A stretch of 6,392 bases of DNA. It comes from UBA7398 sp964597305. Its GTDB lineage: Bacteria > Actinomycetota > Actinomycetes > Nanopelagicales > Nanopelagicaceae. Made by a program: the position numbers and the translations under genes. The notes under the pieces were generated by a model. It saw nothing but the letters and a program-made list of their open reading frames with translations, was not told where the DNA came from and searched no databases. Numbering within the stretch: position 1 is the first letter of the stretch; each line of letters opens with the position of its first letter. Positions 1-6,245 of this stretch are shown piece by piece. The stretch covers positions 1 to 6,392 of the forward strand of contig CAZQWU010000051.1 of the NCBI GenBank assembly GCA_964597305.1. The letters are read 5' to 3'.

Positions 1-95
1 CGACCCAATCGACCTTCGCCAATCTCGCTACCAACCTGAAAGGAGAAGGTGTTACCCATGCTGAAATTCTCCCATTAGGGTTCTCGAATGAGTAA
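1..95 (+). CDS. C-terminal end of an unrecognised protein (5' truncated)
   Basis: This is the last 30 codons of a gene that begins before the window; the reading frame starts at base 3 and ends with TAA at 93-95. The visible residues run from TQSTFANLATNL to ILPLGFSNE. They form a soluble, mixed-polarity tail with no membrane segment and no motif I recognise, so no function is offered. The frame is chosen because the other two plus frames stop earlier (at bases 37-39 and 62-64) and because its stop overlaps the start of the next gene in an ATGAGTAA arrangement, as is common for co-translated neighbours. It is probably the upstream partner of the MFS gene in one operon. The coding call rests on a short stretch and is moderate. 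Confidence 0.6.
   Translation, partial: TQSTFANLATNLKGEGVTHAEILPLGFSNE
75..80 (+). promoter_or_regulatory. Weak ribosome binding site of the MFS gene
   Basis: TTAGGG lies seven bases before the ATG at 88 and is only a partial match to the Shine-Dalgarno consensus. Because the start also overlaps the upstream stop codon, translation of the MFS gene probably relies partly on ribosomes finishing the upstream gene. It supports the start at 88. Confidence 0.4.
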
Positions 96-1428
96 ATCTC
101 GGGCGAAACTTGGCGCTTCCTATTGGAAGTTATGGAGCGCGACGGCAATCAGTAACCTCGGCGATGGCGTTTCCATGATTGCCTATCCCTGGCTCGCTTC
201 AGCAGTTACTCGCTCACCATTCTTAATTGCGCTCTCCGGAATGCTGTCTCGATTGCCCTGGTTGATTTTCTCTTTGCCCGCGGGGGTAATTACAGATCGA
301 TATGATCGAAAAAAAATCATTGTTGCGATGGACTCACTTCGGGGACTTCTGACCGTCGCCGTGGCCGCCATTGTATTCATCAAAGCTGACTCACTGCCTC
401 GACTCAATGAATTAACCACAATTACAGATCTACAAACCAATTGGGCACTTTTTATTACGATCTCGATAGCAGCATTTCTTTTTGGCTTAGCCGAGGTTCT
501 TCGAGATAACTCGGCTCAGACATTTATGCCATCAGTTGTCGAAGAAGAACATCTTGAGAAAGCAAATGGCCAGATGTGGTCTGCGGAGTCTTTAACGAAT
601 AGTTTTATTGGCCCACCACTTGGTTCATTTCTCATTGGAATTGCCGTCTTTATTCCATTCTTTTTCGATGCCACGTCCTTCTTTGTTGCTACTGCACTCA
701 TCGCAAGTATCGCAACAATCACACCCGTCAATAGTCACCAGAAAGCTCAGCCAACTACAGTGGAAAAACGAAGTTTTCGAATAGAAATCAAAGAGGGTTT
801 TGCTTGGTTATGGGCGCATGAGCTGCTACGACCAATGGCAATTATTCTGGGGACATTGAATTTTGTCGGAACTCTTGCTGGTGCAGGATTTATTTTATTT
901 GCCCAAGAAATCCTTCACACAAGCGTTCTGCAATTTGCGGTGCTTGGAACTGCAGGCGCAGTTGGTGGAATGCTTGGCGGGTTAGTTGCTCCGAAAATTT
1001 CAAAGAAAATTGGGAGTGGACCCTCACTCTGGCTCACCTTGGGGTTAGGTCCCATCATTGAACTCATCATTGGTTTATCGTCATCCTGGTACATCGTCTG
1101 GTTGTTGTCGGCGATTGCAACTTTGACTGCGGTCTTATGGAATGTGATTACCGTGTCGCTTCGCCAAAGCATCATTCCTTCACACCTTTTAGGAAGAGTA
1201 AATAGCGTCTATCGATTTTTTGCCTGGGGAACTATTCCTCTCGGCGCACTCGTTGCTGGAGTAACGATGACGGCAGTTCAACATCTCATCGATCGCGAAT
1301 GGGGATTACGAGCGCCTTATCTGTTATCTGCTGCCTTTGGCGCTATCCTCTTTTTCTTTGCCACTCCTCAATTAACCACGGAAAAACTGGAAGCTGCGAG
1401 ATCGGCAGCAAAGGGCGAAAGCCACTAA
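88..1428 (+). CDS. MFS exporter, MFS_3 / EntS-like (DHA3) family
   Basis: This 446-residue protein is a probable proton-driven exporter in the cytoplasmic membrane. About 12 hydrophobic segments are visible in two halves (roughly residues 13-211 and 247-426) joined by a hydrophilic central loop (about 212-245). The MFS motif A, between helices 2 and 3, is seen as GVITDRYDRKK at 66-76. Two further stretches are typical of the MFS_3/EntS group: the RDNSAQTFMPSVV region at 139-151 followed by AN at 159-160, and LRQSIIPSHLLGRVNSVYR at 358-376 followed by a PLGALVAG segment. Relatives include siderophore and drug or macrolide exporters, but the substrate cannot be read from sequence. The length is normal for the family. 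The start is supported by the overlap with the upstream stop and by a usual 12-residue lead before helix 1. It is probably expressed with the gene upstream, not with the ABC genes downstream, which have their own 178-base leader. Confidence 0.9.
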   Translation: MSKSRAKLGASYWKLWSATAISNLGDGVSMIAYPWLASAVTRSPFLIALSGMLSRLPWLIFSLPAGVITDRYDRKKIIVAMDSLRGLLTVAVAAIVFIKADSLPRLNELTTITDLQTNWALFITISIAAFLFGLAEVLRDNSAQTFMPSVVEEEHLEKANGQMWSAESLTNSFIGPPLGSFLIGIAVFIPFFFDATSFFVATALIASIATITPVNSHQKAQPTTVEKRSFRIEIKEGFAWLWAHELLRPMAIILGTLNFVGTLAGAGFILFAQEILHTSVLQFAVLGTAGAVGGMLGGLVAPKISKKIGSGPSLWLTLGLGPIIELIIGLSSSWYIVWLLSAIATLTAVLWNVITVSLRQSIIPSHLLGRVNSVYRFFAWGTIPLGALVAGVTMTAVQHLIDREWGLRAPYLLSAAFGAILFFFATPQLTTEKLEAARSAAKGESH

Positions 1429-1456
1429 AGCCACCTTTCTGAGCAATCCCACCCGT

Positions 1457-1487
1457 TTGACCTGCAGTTTTAGGTAACAGGCATATT
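1457..1487 (+). promoter_or_regulatory. Candidate promoter for the ABC transporter operon
   Basis: A TTGACC box (1457-1462) resembles a -35 element. A CATATT box (1482-1487) matches four of six positions of a -10 element. The 19-base spacer is longer than ideal. The predicted start of transcription would fall near 1494, giving a leader of about 110 bases before the binding-protein gene. This is the best sigma-70-type candidate I see in the gap between the MFS gene and the binding protein, but it is a by-eye match only. Confidence 0.3.
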
Positions 1488-1494
1488 GCGCAAT
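1485..1494. promoter_or_regulatory. 10-bp perfect palindrome ATTGCGCAAT, possible operator
   Basis: ATTGCGCAAT is identical to its own reverse complement and sits over the end of the candidate -10 box and the predicted transcription start. A repressor bound there would block initiation. I cannot assign it to a named regulator, and a 10-bp palindrome may occur by chance. Confidence 0.25.
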
Positions 1495-1541
1495 TGGGAC
1501 GCATTACGGCAGACTCATCCGTCCAAAGTAAGAAAACCGAG

Positions 1542-1565
1542 TGTGGGATTAGTCGACTTTCCACA
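1542..1565 (+). other. Weak stem-loop in the leader of the binding-protein gene
   Basis: Bases 1542-1548 (TGTGGGA) can pair with 1559-1565 (TTCCACA), giving seven pairs including one G-T wobble, around a ten-base loop that itself contains the palindrome AGTCGACT (1551-1558). It lies about 40 bases before the start codon, with the short T-rich run ATTTTCTT a few bases after it. It could be a minor leader structure or chance; it is too weak to call a terminator or a riboswitch. Confidence 0.2.
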
Positions 1566-1594
1566 TGCGATTTTCTTATGAACATATCTATCCC

Positions 1595-1600
1595 GAGGAG
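1595..1600 (+). promoter_or_regulatory. Strong ribosome binding site of the binding-protein gene
   Basis: GAGGAG is followed by a six-base A-rich spacer and the ATG at 1607. This near-consensus site fixes the start codon and fits high expression of the binding protein. Confidence 0.75.
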
Positions 1601-1606
1601 AAATAA

Positions 1607-3457
1607 ATGAAGTTAAATCGTATTGCGCGCGTAGCTCTTGCTGCGACCGCTGCGGTTGGACTAGTTGTTGGCGTAATTAATCCTGCGCATTCAGCGGCAA
1701 AGACAACTGTATCGATCGTTCAAAGTAATGCGCTCACCGGTTTGAATCCAAGCGTTCAGGAATATAACCTGACATTCAATACGGATGTCGCTTATCTTTC
1801 TGGAATTGGCTTCACTTATTACAACAACCAAGCACAACTCGTTGATAATAAGGCATTTGGAACTTACAAAATCGTAAGTCAGAAGCCATTCAAAGTGAAG
1901 TACACGATTAATCCAGGACGTACCTGGTCTGATGGAACTCCCATCAATGGAATTGATCTACTTCTCACTCACGTGGTTTCTACCGCTGCTTACTCTGTTA
2001 TCGCAGGTCTCGGCGATCCAAACGATGCAAAGGTAACCCCAGCATTCGTATCTGGTGGCTACGGCGGAATTTATGATGAGCATGTTGTTGGTTTACCAAT
2101 TCTTTCAGCTGACAAGATGTCAGTGACAGTTGAATACGACACACAAGTTCCTGACTGGAAGCTACTTGCTCCTGGCCCAACTCCAGTGCACACATTGGTG
2201 TTGATGGAAGAAGGCAAGACCAAGCTCGGAACGATCGCTGAGAACAACGCGGCGCGTGAGCGTTTCTACAAGTACTTCCAGGATTACAACACCACTCACC
2301 TTAAGGCGATTGGCAAGATTTGGTCTGAGGATTACAACATCAACAAAGTTGATGCATCGACAAACCCATTACTTCTTGTTGGTAATGGCCCATTCATAGT
2401 CAAAACTGCTGTGCCAAATGGCGCTGTAACCATGGTTCGTAATGCGAAGTACAACTCCGGTCCAAAGGTAAAGAGTCTTCAGACCGTTGTCTTCAAAGTT
2501 ATCGGCGATGGCACCGCTGCTGCACAAGCGCTTAAGAACGGCGAAGTAGATGTCTACGCAGGTCAGCCAACTGCAGATGCTGTTGCCCAACTTAAGGCGA
2601 TGGCACCAGCCGTGAAGGTTATCGGTGGCGATCAGGCAGTGTATGAGCACATCGATCTTCGCGTAGGCGCTGCATACGGAACACAAGATACGTACTCTGG
2701 TCCATTTGCTGGCATGAGCCAACAAGCGATCGACCTTCGTACTGCGTTCCTCCTTGCATATCCACGTCAAGAAATTATTGACAAAATTGTGAAGCCAATC
2801 AACGCATCCTCTGAATTGATGAACTCATTGATGGTCTTCAATAAGGAACCTTCTTACAAGGACATCATCGCAAAATCCGGCGTAAGTAAGTTCACTGAAG
2901 GAACACAGGCAGACCGCACCGCGAAAGCGCTCGCTTTGGTTAAGAAATATTATCCAAGCGCTGCGGCTGGCTCAGGTTCTATCAAAGTGAAGTTGCTCTT
3001 CGGTCAACCTTCAAATGCTCGTCGTGTTGCAGAAGCTGCTTTGTTGAAGGCAGAAGAAGCAAAGGCTGGTTTTGATGTTGATGTGACACCAACCTCTGGT
3101 TGGTCAAGTTATGGAAAGAGCGTTAAATATGACGCCGCTTTCTTTGCTTGGGTAAAGTCATCAGCTCTTCAATCAGGAAACGTTGGAACATATGAAACCC
3201 AAGGAAACTGGCAGGGTTATTCCAATGCAACTATCGATGCTATATACAAAGAACTTGGCTCCAAGCCACTTTCTGCTGCAGAGATTAAAGATCGCTTCAT
3301 TAAGGTTGACTCACAGTTGATCAAAGATGCAGTGACTTTGCCCATTTTCCAGCACCCATCAGCAAACGGCGTTAATGCTAAGTTGCAAGGTGTTGCACCA
3401 TCACCATTCTCACCAACGTTGGTGTGGAACCTATGGGATTGGTACTTCTCTAACTAA
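1607..3457 (+). CDS. ABC transporter solute-binding protein, family 5 (DppA/OppA type)
   Basis: This 616-residue protein is the extracytoplasmic receptor of a peptide/nickel/opine-type ABC importer. Residues 1-30 look like a Sec signal peptide: basic MKLNRIAR, a hydrophobic core at about 9-24, and a likely cleavage after AHSA (27-30). No lipobox cysteine follows, and I find no cysteine anywhere in the protein. Family features include the WSDGTPINGIDLL stretch at 107-119 (the SBP_bac_5 signature region), GNGPFIV at 259-265, DLRTAFLLAYPRQEII at 376-391, GYSNATIDAIYKEL at 537-550 and LPIFQHP near 578-584. It is longer than the usual 500-550 residues. Two permease genes follow, so it is the receptor of that transporter; peptides are the family default, but the ligand is not proven. 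Lysine codons favour AAG (about 32 AAG to 14 AAA by hand count), unlike the next gene (about 4 to 10), which suggests selection for high expression. Confidence 0.93.
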   Translation: MKLNRIARVALAATAAVGLVVGVINPAHSAAKTTVSIVQSNALTGLNPSVQEYNLTFNTDVAYLSGIGFTYYNNQAQLVDNKAFGTYKIVSQKPFKVKYTINPGRTWSDGTPINGIDLLLTHVVSTAAYSVIAGLGDPNDAKVTPAFVSGGYGGIYDEHVVGLPILSADKMSVTVEYDTQVPDWKLLAPGPTPVHTLVLMEEGKTKLGTIAENNAARERFYKYFQDYNTTHLKAIGKIWSEDYNINKVDASTNPLLLVGNGPFIVKTAVPNGAVTMVRNAKYNSGPKVKSLQTVVFKVIGDGTAAAQALKNGEVDVYAGQPTADAVAQLKAMAPAVKVIGGDQAVYEHIDLRVGAAYGTQDTYSGPFAGMSQQAIDLRTAFLLAYPRQEIIDKIVKPINASSELMNSLMVFNKEPSYKDIIAKSGVSKFTEGTQADRTAKALALVKKYYPSAAAGSGSIKVKLLFGQPSNARRVAEAALLKAEEAKAGFDVDVTPTSGWSSYGKSVKYDAAFFAWVKSSALQSGNVGTYETQGNWQGYSNATIDAIYKELGSKPLSAAEIKDRFIKVDSQLIKDAVTLPIFQHPSANGVNAKLQGVAPSPFSPTLVWNLWDWYFSN

Positions 3458-3488
3458 GGTCCATTCGGATTTTTAGCTAAAGAACTCT

Positions 3489-3507
3489 AGACGCCCAACA
3501 CGCGTCT
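3489..3507 (+). other. Small stem-loop after the binding-protein gene
   Basis: AGACGC (3489-3494) pairs perfectly with GCGTCT (3502-3507) around a seven-base loop. It begins 32 bases after the binding-protein stop and lies five bases before the larger hairpin. It has no T-run behind it. It may add to the 3' structure that separates the receptor from the permease genes. Confidence 0.4.
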
Positions 3508-3511
3508 CATT

Positions 3512-3546
3512 GAAGTGGCGCTCAGGTATACCTTGAGCGCCACTTC
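3512..3546 (+). terminator. Strong intergenic hairpin: attenuating terminator or mRNA 3' stabiliser
   Basis: Thirteen bases at 3512-3524 (GAAGTGGCGCTCA) are the exact reverse complement of 3534-3546. Inside them GG/CC (3525-3526 with 3531-3532) can extend the stem to 15 pairs, with one bulged T at 3533 and a TATA loop. The stem is GC-rich, but the bases after it (TCTGTAATC) are not a T-run, so it is not a textbook intrinsic terminator. Lying between a receptor gene and its permease genes, it most likely gives partial termination or protects the upstream mRNA from 3' exonucleases, raising the ratio of receptor to permease. This is a well-known arrangement for binding-protein operons; the exact mechanism here is inferred. 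Confidence 0.7.
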
Positions 3547-3566
3547 TCTGTAATCTAAGTCAGAGA
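3545..3566 (+). other. Third stem-loop, overlapping the foot of the main hairpin
   Basis: TCTCTG (3545-3550) pairs with CAGAGA (3561-3566) around a ten-base loop. Its first two bases are also the last two of the right arm of the 3512-3546 hairpin, so the two structures compete only at their ends and could stack if one pair or two open. It ends eight bases before the permease ribosome binding site. Biological relevance is unproven. Confidence 0.3.
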
Positions 3567-3573
3567 TTTCGAG

Positions 3574-3579
3574 AAAGGA
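3574..3579 (+). promoter_or_regulatory. Ribosome binding site of the first permease gene
   Basis: AAAGGA lies eleven bases before the ATG at 3591, slightly further than ideal. It is weaker than the sites before the binding protein and before the second permease. It supports the chosen start, which places the family's usual N-terminal pattern (a few residues, then RR and helix 1) at the beginning of the protein. Confidence 0.55.
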
Positions 3580-3590
3580 ATTGAGAGCTC

Positions 3591-5138
3591 ATGTTTGCCT
3601 ATATATCCCGGCGGCTCGGTGTTCTCTTTGTCATTCTTTTTGGATCGAGTTTTATTCTCTATAACCTCGCTGCGATTTCAGGCGATCCACTGGAAGCGCT
3701 CCGGACCAGTAAAGAACCAAACGTTCAGCAGCAAATAAAAAACTTGACTCGAGATCTTCAACTTGACGTTCCGCCGCCATTTCGTTATTTCTTATGGCTG
3801 AGAGGCATTCTCGGGGTATTTGTTGGACATATTAATTTTGGTAAAGCTCGAACGGGTCAATCGGTCACTGAGCTTATTTGGTTAGCGATTCCTACAACGG
3901 TCCGTCTTGTAACTGGAGCAACGATTATTGCAATTGTTCTTGGAATATCCATAGGTATCGTAACAGCGCTTCGCCAGTATTCACGTTTTGACTACGCGAT
4001 GACTTTTGTCTCGTTCTTACTTTTCTCGCTTCCCATTTTCTGGGTGGCAGTGCTTCTCAAAGAGTATCTTGCAATCCAATTTAATAACTTTTTGGGTAAT
4101 CCTACTATTAATCCACCATGGCTTATCGGGCTCTCAACATTTAGTGGAATCTTCTGGGCCGCGGTTATCAGTGGTGATCGAAAACGAGTTTGGAGTATTT
4201 TTGCAATAGCTGCAGCATCAACCGCAGCGTTATTAGAAATTCTCAGCATAACAAAATGGTTTGCGAACCCTGGATTGGGTCCAATCGCGCTCTTCGTCTT
4301 ATCTTTAGGAGTCGCATTTGGAGTAACACACCTGTCAACAGGAATTTCAAATAAAGCCGCGTTACGAGCAGCGATAGCAATGGCAGTTATCACCGTCGTG
4401 ATGTACTACCCCAATCAATGGCTCTTTGGCGTGGAAAATAAGAAACTCGTTTATGCACTGATGATCATCGCATTATTTGTTGTTTCTGGAACGGTGCCAC
4501 TTCTCTTTTCGAAGATAGACCGAGGTCCGATTATTCGCACATCGATGCTCTCTGCTTTTCTCATGGGGCTTCTGACGGTGATTGATAAATTGATGCAGAC
4601 ATGGAAGCCGTATATGGAGACCGATGCAGTGTATTTCCGGCCAATTCCCACTATTGGTCAGGTGAATGCGCTCCTTGAACCAGGTAATTTCTGGATGAGC
4701 TTTCTCGACATCCTGGTTCACTTATTCTTACCCACAACTGCGCTCCTTCTCATTTCATTTGCTGGGTATGTTCGTTTCTCACGCGGAACACTCCTTGAAG
4801 TTCTCAACCAGGATTACATCAGAACCGCTCGCGCGAAAGGTTTAACTGAGCGAACAGTGATTATGCGCCATGCCTTTCGAAACACAATGATTCCGCTGAC
4901 GACAATTATGGTAGTTGATTTCGCTGGCATTATTGGCGGTGCAATTATTACTGAGAGAATTTTTGGTTGGATCGGTATGGGAACTCTTTTCAATACTGCT
5001 ATTGGCTCTCTCGATCTCAATCTTCTCATGGGCGTATTTCTCATTACCGGATTTATGGCTGTATCAGCAAATCTCGTCGCAGATCTACTTTATTCAGCGC
5101 TCGATCCACGAATACGCGCAGTATCGAGGAGTAAGTAA
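3591..5138 (+). CDS. ABC transporter permease, DppB/OppB type, enlarged actinobacterial form
   Basis: This 515-residue integral membrane protein forms half of the channel of a peptide-type ABC importer. The usual DppB/OppB parts are present: the N-terminal MFAYISRRLGVL with helix 1 (about 9-28), the extracytoplasmic region with GDPLEALR (31-38), a core helix region (about 105-165) and a C-terminal block (about 370-505). That block holds the EAA loop that docks the ATPase, with DYIRTARAKGL at 408-418 and IPL at 434-436, and the closing LYSALDPRIR. Relatives are usually near 310-340 residues. The extra length is a stretch at roughly 172-342 with about six more hydrophobic segments (near 177-194, 200-220, 229-248, 257-274, 286-307 and 313-333). 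From memory, similarly long DppB-type permeases occur in other actinobacteria, so this looks like a lineage form, not a fusion error; the reading frame is intact. Its stop overlaps the start of the second permease. Confidence 0.92.
   Translation: MFAYISRRLGVLFVILFGSSFILYNLAAISGDPLEALRTSKEPNVQQQIKNLTRDLQLDVPPPFRYFLWLRGILGVFVGHINFGKARTGQSVTELIWLAIPTTVRLVTGATIIAIVLGISIGIVTALRQYSRFDYAMTFVSFLLFSLPIFWVAVLLKEYLAIQFNNFLGNPTINPPWLIGLSTFSGIFWAAVISGDRKRVWSIFAIAAASTAALLEILSITKWFANPGLGPIALFVLSLGVAFGVTHLSTGISNKAALRAAIAMAVITVVMYYPNQWLFGVENKKLVYALMIIALFVVSGTVPLLFSKIDRGPIIRTSMLSAFLMGLLTVIDKLMQTWKPYMETDAVYFRPIPTIGQVNALLEPGNFWMSFLDILVHLFLPTTALLLISFAGYVRFSRGTLLEVLNQDYIRTARAKGLTERTVIMRHAFRNTMIPLTTIMVVDFAGIIGGAIITERIFGWIGMGTLFNTAIGSLDLNLLMGVFLITGFMAVSANLVADLLYSALDPRIRAVSRSK
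5126..5131 (+). promoter_or_regulatory. Ribosome binding site of the second permease gene, inside the first
   Basis: GAGGAG, within the last codons of the first permease, is six bases before the ATG at 5138. Together with the TAATG stop/start overlap it sets the start and indicates translational coupling, which keeps the two channel halves in equal amounts. Confidence 0.75.
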
Positions 5139-6235
5139 TGTCAAGTCGCTCGATATTTAAACGCAAAAAAAATGTTGTGGAATCAACGAAAGATGGTGGC
5201 GAGAATGCTATTCAGAATAAAGAGATCGAAGGTTTAAGCCAAGGTCAAATTGTTCGCCGAAGATTTGTTCGGCATAAGGCGGCGATGACGTCAGTTTTTG
5301 TCATTCTCTTTTTGATTCTTGCAGTCTTTACATCGTTAGAGATGAAGATTGGCCCACTGAAATGGCGTGGATGGTGGAAATTCAAGTATGACGAACTACT
5401 CGACCTCCGTACTGAAGGATGTCCGGAAGGAATCGTCGGGTGCCCGACGTTGAGCGTCGTTCCGAAATTCCTTGGTGGCCCTGGAGTTCATTTAGGAACC
5501 CATCCCTTTGGACAAGATGACATCGGCCATGATTACTTCTCACTCGTCATGCGTGGAGCACAACGATCGATATATGTCATGATCGTGATTGGAATTCTTG
5601 GTGGAACAATTGGAACAGTAATTGGATCGATATCCGGCTTCTTCAGAGGCTGGGTTGATGCAGTATTGATGCGATTTACCGACTTCATCATCACGGTCCC
5701 ATCCATCATTATCGGTTCGGTTGTCGGGTACCACTATGGAAATCTTGGAGTGGGCTTCTTAGCCTTCTATCTTGGTATGTTCGCATGGACGGGTTTATCT
5801 CGATTAGTTCGTGGCGAATTTCTTAAATTGCGAGAGTTGGAATTTGTCGACGCAGCTCGAGTAGCAGGCGCAAGTAATCGTCGAATTATCTTTAAACATA
5901 TCTTGCCTAATGCAGTCGGAGTCATCATCGTCTCCGTAACGCTTCTTATGTCTGGTGCGATTCTGCTTGAAACTGCTCTGTCATACCTTGGCTTTGGTGT
6001 TGTCGCTCCCGATGTGTCGCTCGGATCGCTGATTAGCCAATATCAAGACTCATTCACTACGCGACCATGGCTCTTCTGGTGGCCCGGCCTCTTTATTATT
6101 ACGATCGCGCTCTCTATTAACTTTATTGGCGATGGTTTACGAGATGCGTTTGATCCACGCCAGCGACGCCGCCTCACGAAAAAAGATAAAGCACAAGCAA
6201 AAGTTCAAGCGAAGATTGCGGCGCAAAGTGAATAA
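5138..6235 (+). CDS. ABC transporter permease, DppC/OppC type
   Basis: This 365-residue membrane protein is the second channel half and partners the preceding permease. A charged N-terminal tail (1-35) leads into an OppC_N-type segment, QIVRRRFVRHKAAM at 37-50, and helix 1 (about 50-66). The extracytoplasmic loop ends in HPFGQDDIGHDYFS (122-135), the family's HPxGxDxxGRD-like signature. The transmembrane core follows, with the ATPase-docking EAA loop EFVDAARVAGAS at 235-246 and ILPNAVG at 255-261, then LSYLGFGV (281-288) and RDAFDPR (335-341). A Lys/Ala-rich cytoplasmic tail closes the protein. It is somewhat longer than the common 290-310 residues because of the N-terminal tail, the loop at 68-120 and the C-terminal tail. 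The loop has two cysteines (C95 and C102) in a GCPEGIVGCP stretch that could form a disulfide. It is the last gene of the operon; a convergent gene ends ten bases later and no ATPase gene follows. Confidence 0.93.
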   Translation: MSSRSIFKRKKNVVESTKDGGENAIQNKEIEGLSQGQIVRRRFVRHKAAMTSVFVILFLILAVFTSLEMKIGPLKWRGWWKFKYDELLDLRTEGCPEGIVGCPTLSVVPKFLGGPGVHLGTHPFGQDDIGHDYFSLVMRGAQRSIYVMIVIGILGGTIGTVIGSISGFFRGWVDAVLMRFTDFIITVPSIIIGSVVGYHYGNLGVGFLAFYLGMFAWTGLSRLVRGEFLKLRELEFVDAARVAGASNRRIIFKHILPNAVGVIIVSVTLLMSGAILLETALSYLGFGVVAPDVSLGSLISQYQDSFTTRPWLFWWPGLFIITIALSINFIGDGLRDAFDPRQRRRLTKKDKAQAKVQAKIAAQSE

Positions 6236-6245
6236 TTTAAAAATG

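Noticed and set aside
1461..1481. Terminator hairpin after the MFS gene (CCTG paired with CAGG)
   Set aside because: It has only four pairs around a thirteen-base loop and no T-run after it; this is too weak to support.
1343..1585. Minus-strand 80-codon frame crossing the gap between the MFS and receptor genes
   Set aside because: It overlaps the end of the MFS coding sequence, has no ribosome site before its ATG and shows no family resemblance.
2369..2770. Minus-strand 133-codon frame inside the receptor gene
   Set aside because: It lies wholly within a well-supported gene and its product is rich in Cys, Trp and His with no motif; it is an antisense shadow.
3510..3556. A separate promoter for the permease genes in the 133-base gap
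   Set aside because: TTGAAG and TTGAGC boxes exist, but both lie in the arms of the strong hairpin and neither has a reasonable -10 match at 16-19 bases.
3992..4393. Minus-strand 133-codon frame inside the first permease gene
   Set aside because: It is opposite the helices of the enlarged permease and has no ribosome site or recognisable domain; the plus-strand frame is continuous through it.
4104..4616. The long permease as a frameshift or gene fusion artefact
   Set aside because: The reading frame is unbroken, the insert is consistently hydrophobic, and both flanking conserved regions are complete and in the right order, so an in-frame lineage-specific insert is the simpler explanation.
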